Shown in pieces: positions 46,289 through 46,319 of a stretch of DNA of 46,319 nucleotides; positions within the stretch are counted from its first letter, which is position 1, and every line of letters begins with the position of its first letter. The notes under the pieces are model-generated. The model made no database searches, had not been told where the DNA came from, and was given only the letters and a program-made list of their open reading frames with translations. The stretch spans positions 1 to 46,319 of the forward strand of contig CAJOLE010000011.1 in the NCBI GenBank assembly GCA_905235325.1. The letters are read 5' to 3'. The translations under genes and the position numbers were made by a program. Source of the DNA: an uncultured Prevotella sp. GTDB lineage: Bacteria > Bacteroidota > Bacteroidia > Bacteroidales > Bacteroidaceae.

Positions 46289-46319
46289 TTACGAATAACA
46301 GGATACATCCTACACTTCC
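46289..46319. repeat. End repeat, inverted copy of the left-edge repeat
   Basis: TAGTTACGAATAACAGGA, then ACATCCTACACTTCC, is the reverse complement of about 65-106 at the left end with one mismatch. The window stops inside the tandem TCCTACACT units. Confidence 0.85.

Noticed and set aside
1..46319. Circular plasmid or phage genome suggested by shared end sequence
   Set aside because: The end copies are inverted, not direct, so they do not close a circle; gene content is chromosomal (cca, folE, tpiA, lpxA).

Overview
The window looks like a chromosomal contig from a Prevotella-type member of the Bacteroidales. Supporting signs are Bacteroidetes -7 promoter elements (TAnnTTTG) just upstream of many starts, weak Shine-Dalgarno sequences, a DUF1599 / BT_3928-type DoxX / triosephosphate isomerase / SPOR / folE gene order, a BT4734/BF3469-type VirE protein, a CzcA pump fused to its outer-membrane channel, and very long LamG-bearing surface proteins. 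No rRNA, tRNA or CRISPR was seen.

Layout, left to right. (1) 1-412: no intact gene; a long hairpin, 22-bp-spaced repeats, a promoter and a 15-codon ORF remnant. (2) 413-6470 (-): a divalent-metal RND efflux operon: small Cys/His protein, CzcA fused to a TolC-like channel, and a lipoprotein adaptor. (3) 6520-12977 (-): tautomerase, a dockerin-bearing PL1 pectate lyase, a CotH-like pseudogene, and an unrecognised 848-residue secreted protein. (4) 13008-19110 (-): folE, SPOR protein, a fused DoxX-TpiA reading frame, DUF1599, a lipoprotein, and a PAP2 phosphatase with a C-terminal barrel. (5) 19242-20753 (+): CCA-adding enzyme carrying a translated palindromic repeat. (6) 20764-23312: a VirE-type primase/helicase gene between inverted repeats, with tandem iteron-like repeats upstream of its promoter. 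(7) 23392-34689 (-): a giant surface-protein gene split by a frameshift at a tandem repeat, followed by a lipoprotein that shares one of its domains. (8) 34799-36443 (-): an HU-like DNA-binding protein and an AraC regulator. (9) 36833-44124 (+): an HAE1-type drug-efflux operon (adaptor, pump, outer-membrane factor) with an lpxA-type gene, interrupted by a four-helix-bundle gene that has its own flanking repeats. (10) 44232-46175: L-rhamnose/H+ symporter, TSCPD protein and a Nudix hydrolase. (11) The right end repeats, in inverted orientation, sequence found at the left end.

The strongest theme is small selfish or regulatory DNA. One family of GC-rich palindromes (REP/REPIN-like) occurs at about a dozen places. 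It is translated inside cca, lpxA, the outer-membrane factor (where it makes up much of the lipoprotein signal peptide) and the giant surface gene, where it coincides with the frameshift. In the efflux operon, inverted copies bracket the start codons of two successive genes. Two further candidate elements are the VirE cassette and the four-helix-bundle cassette. Promoter, element and regulatory assignments are read by eye; nothing was searched against a database.
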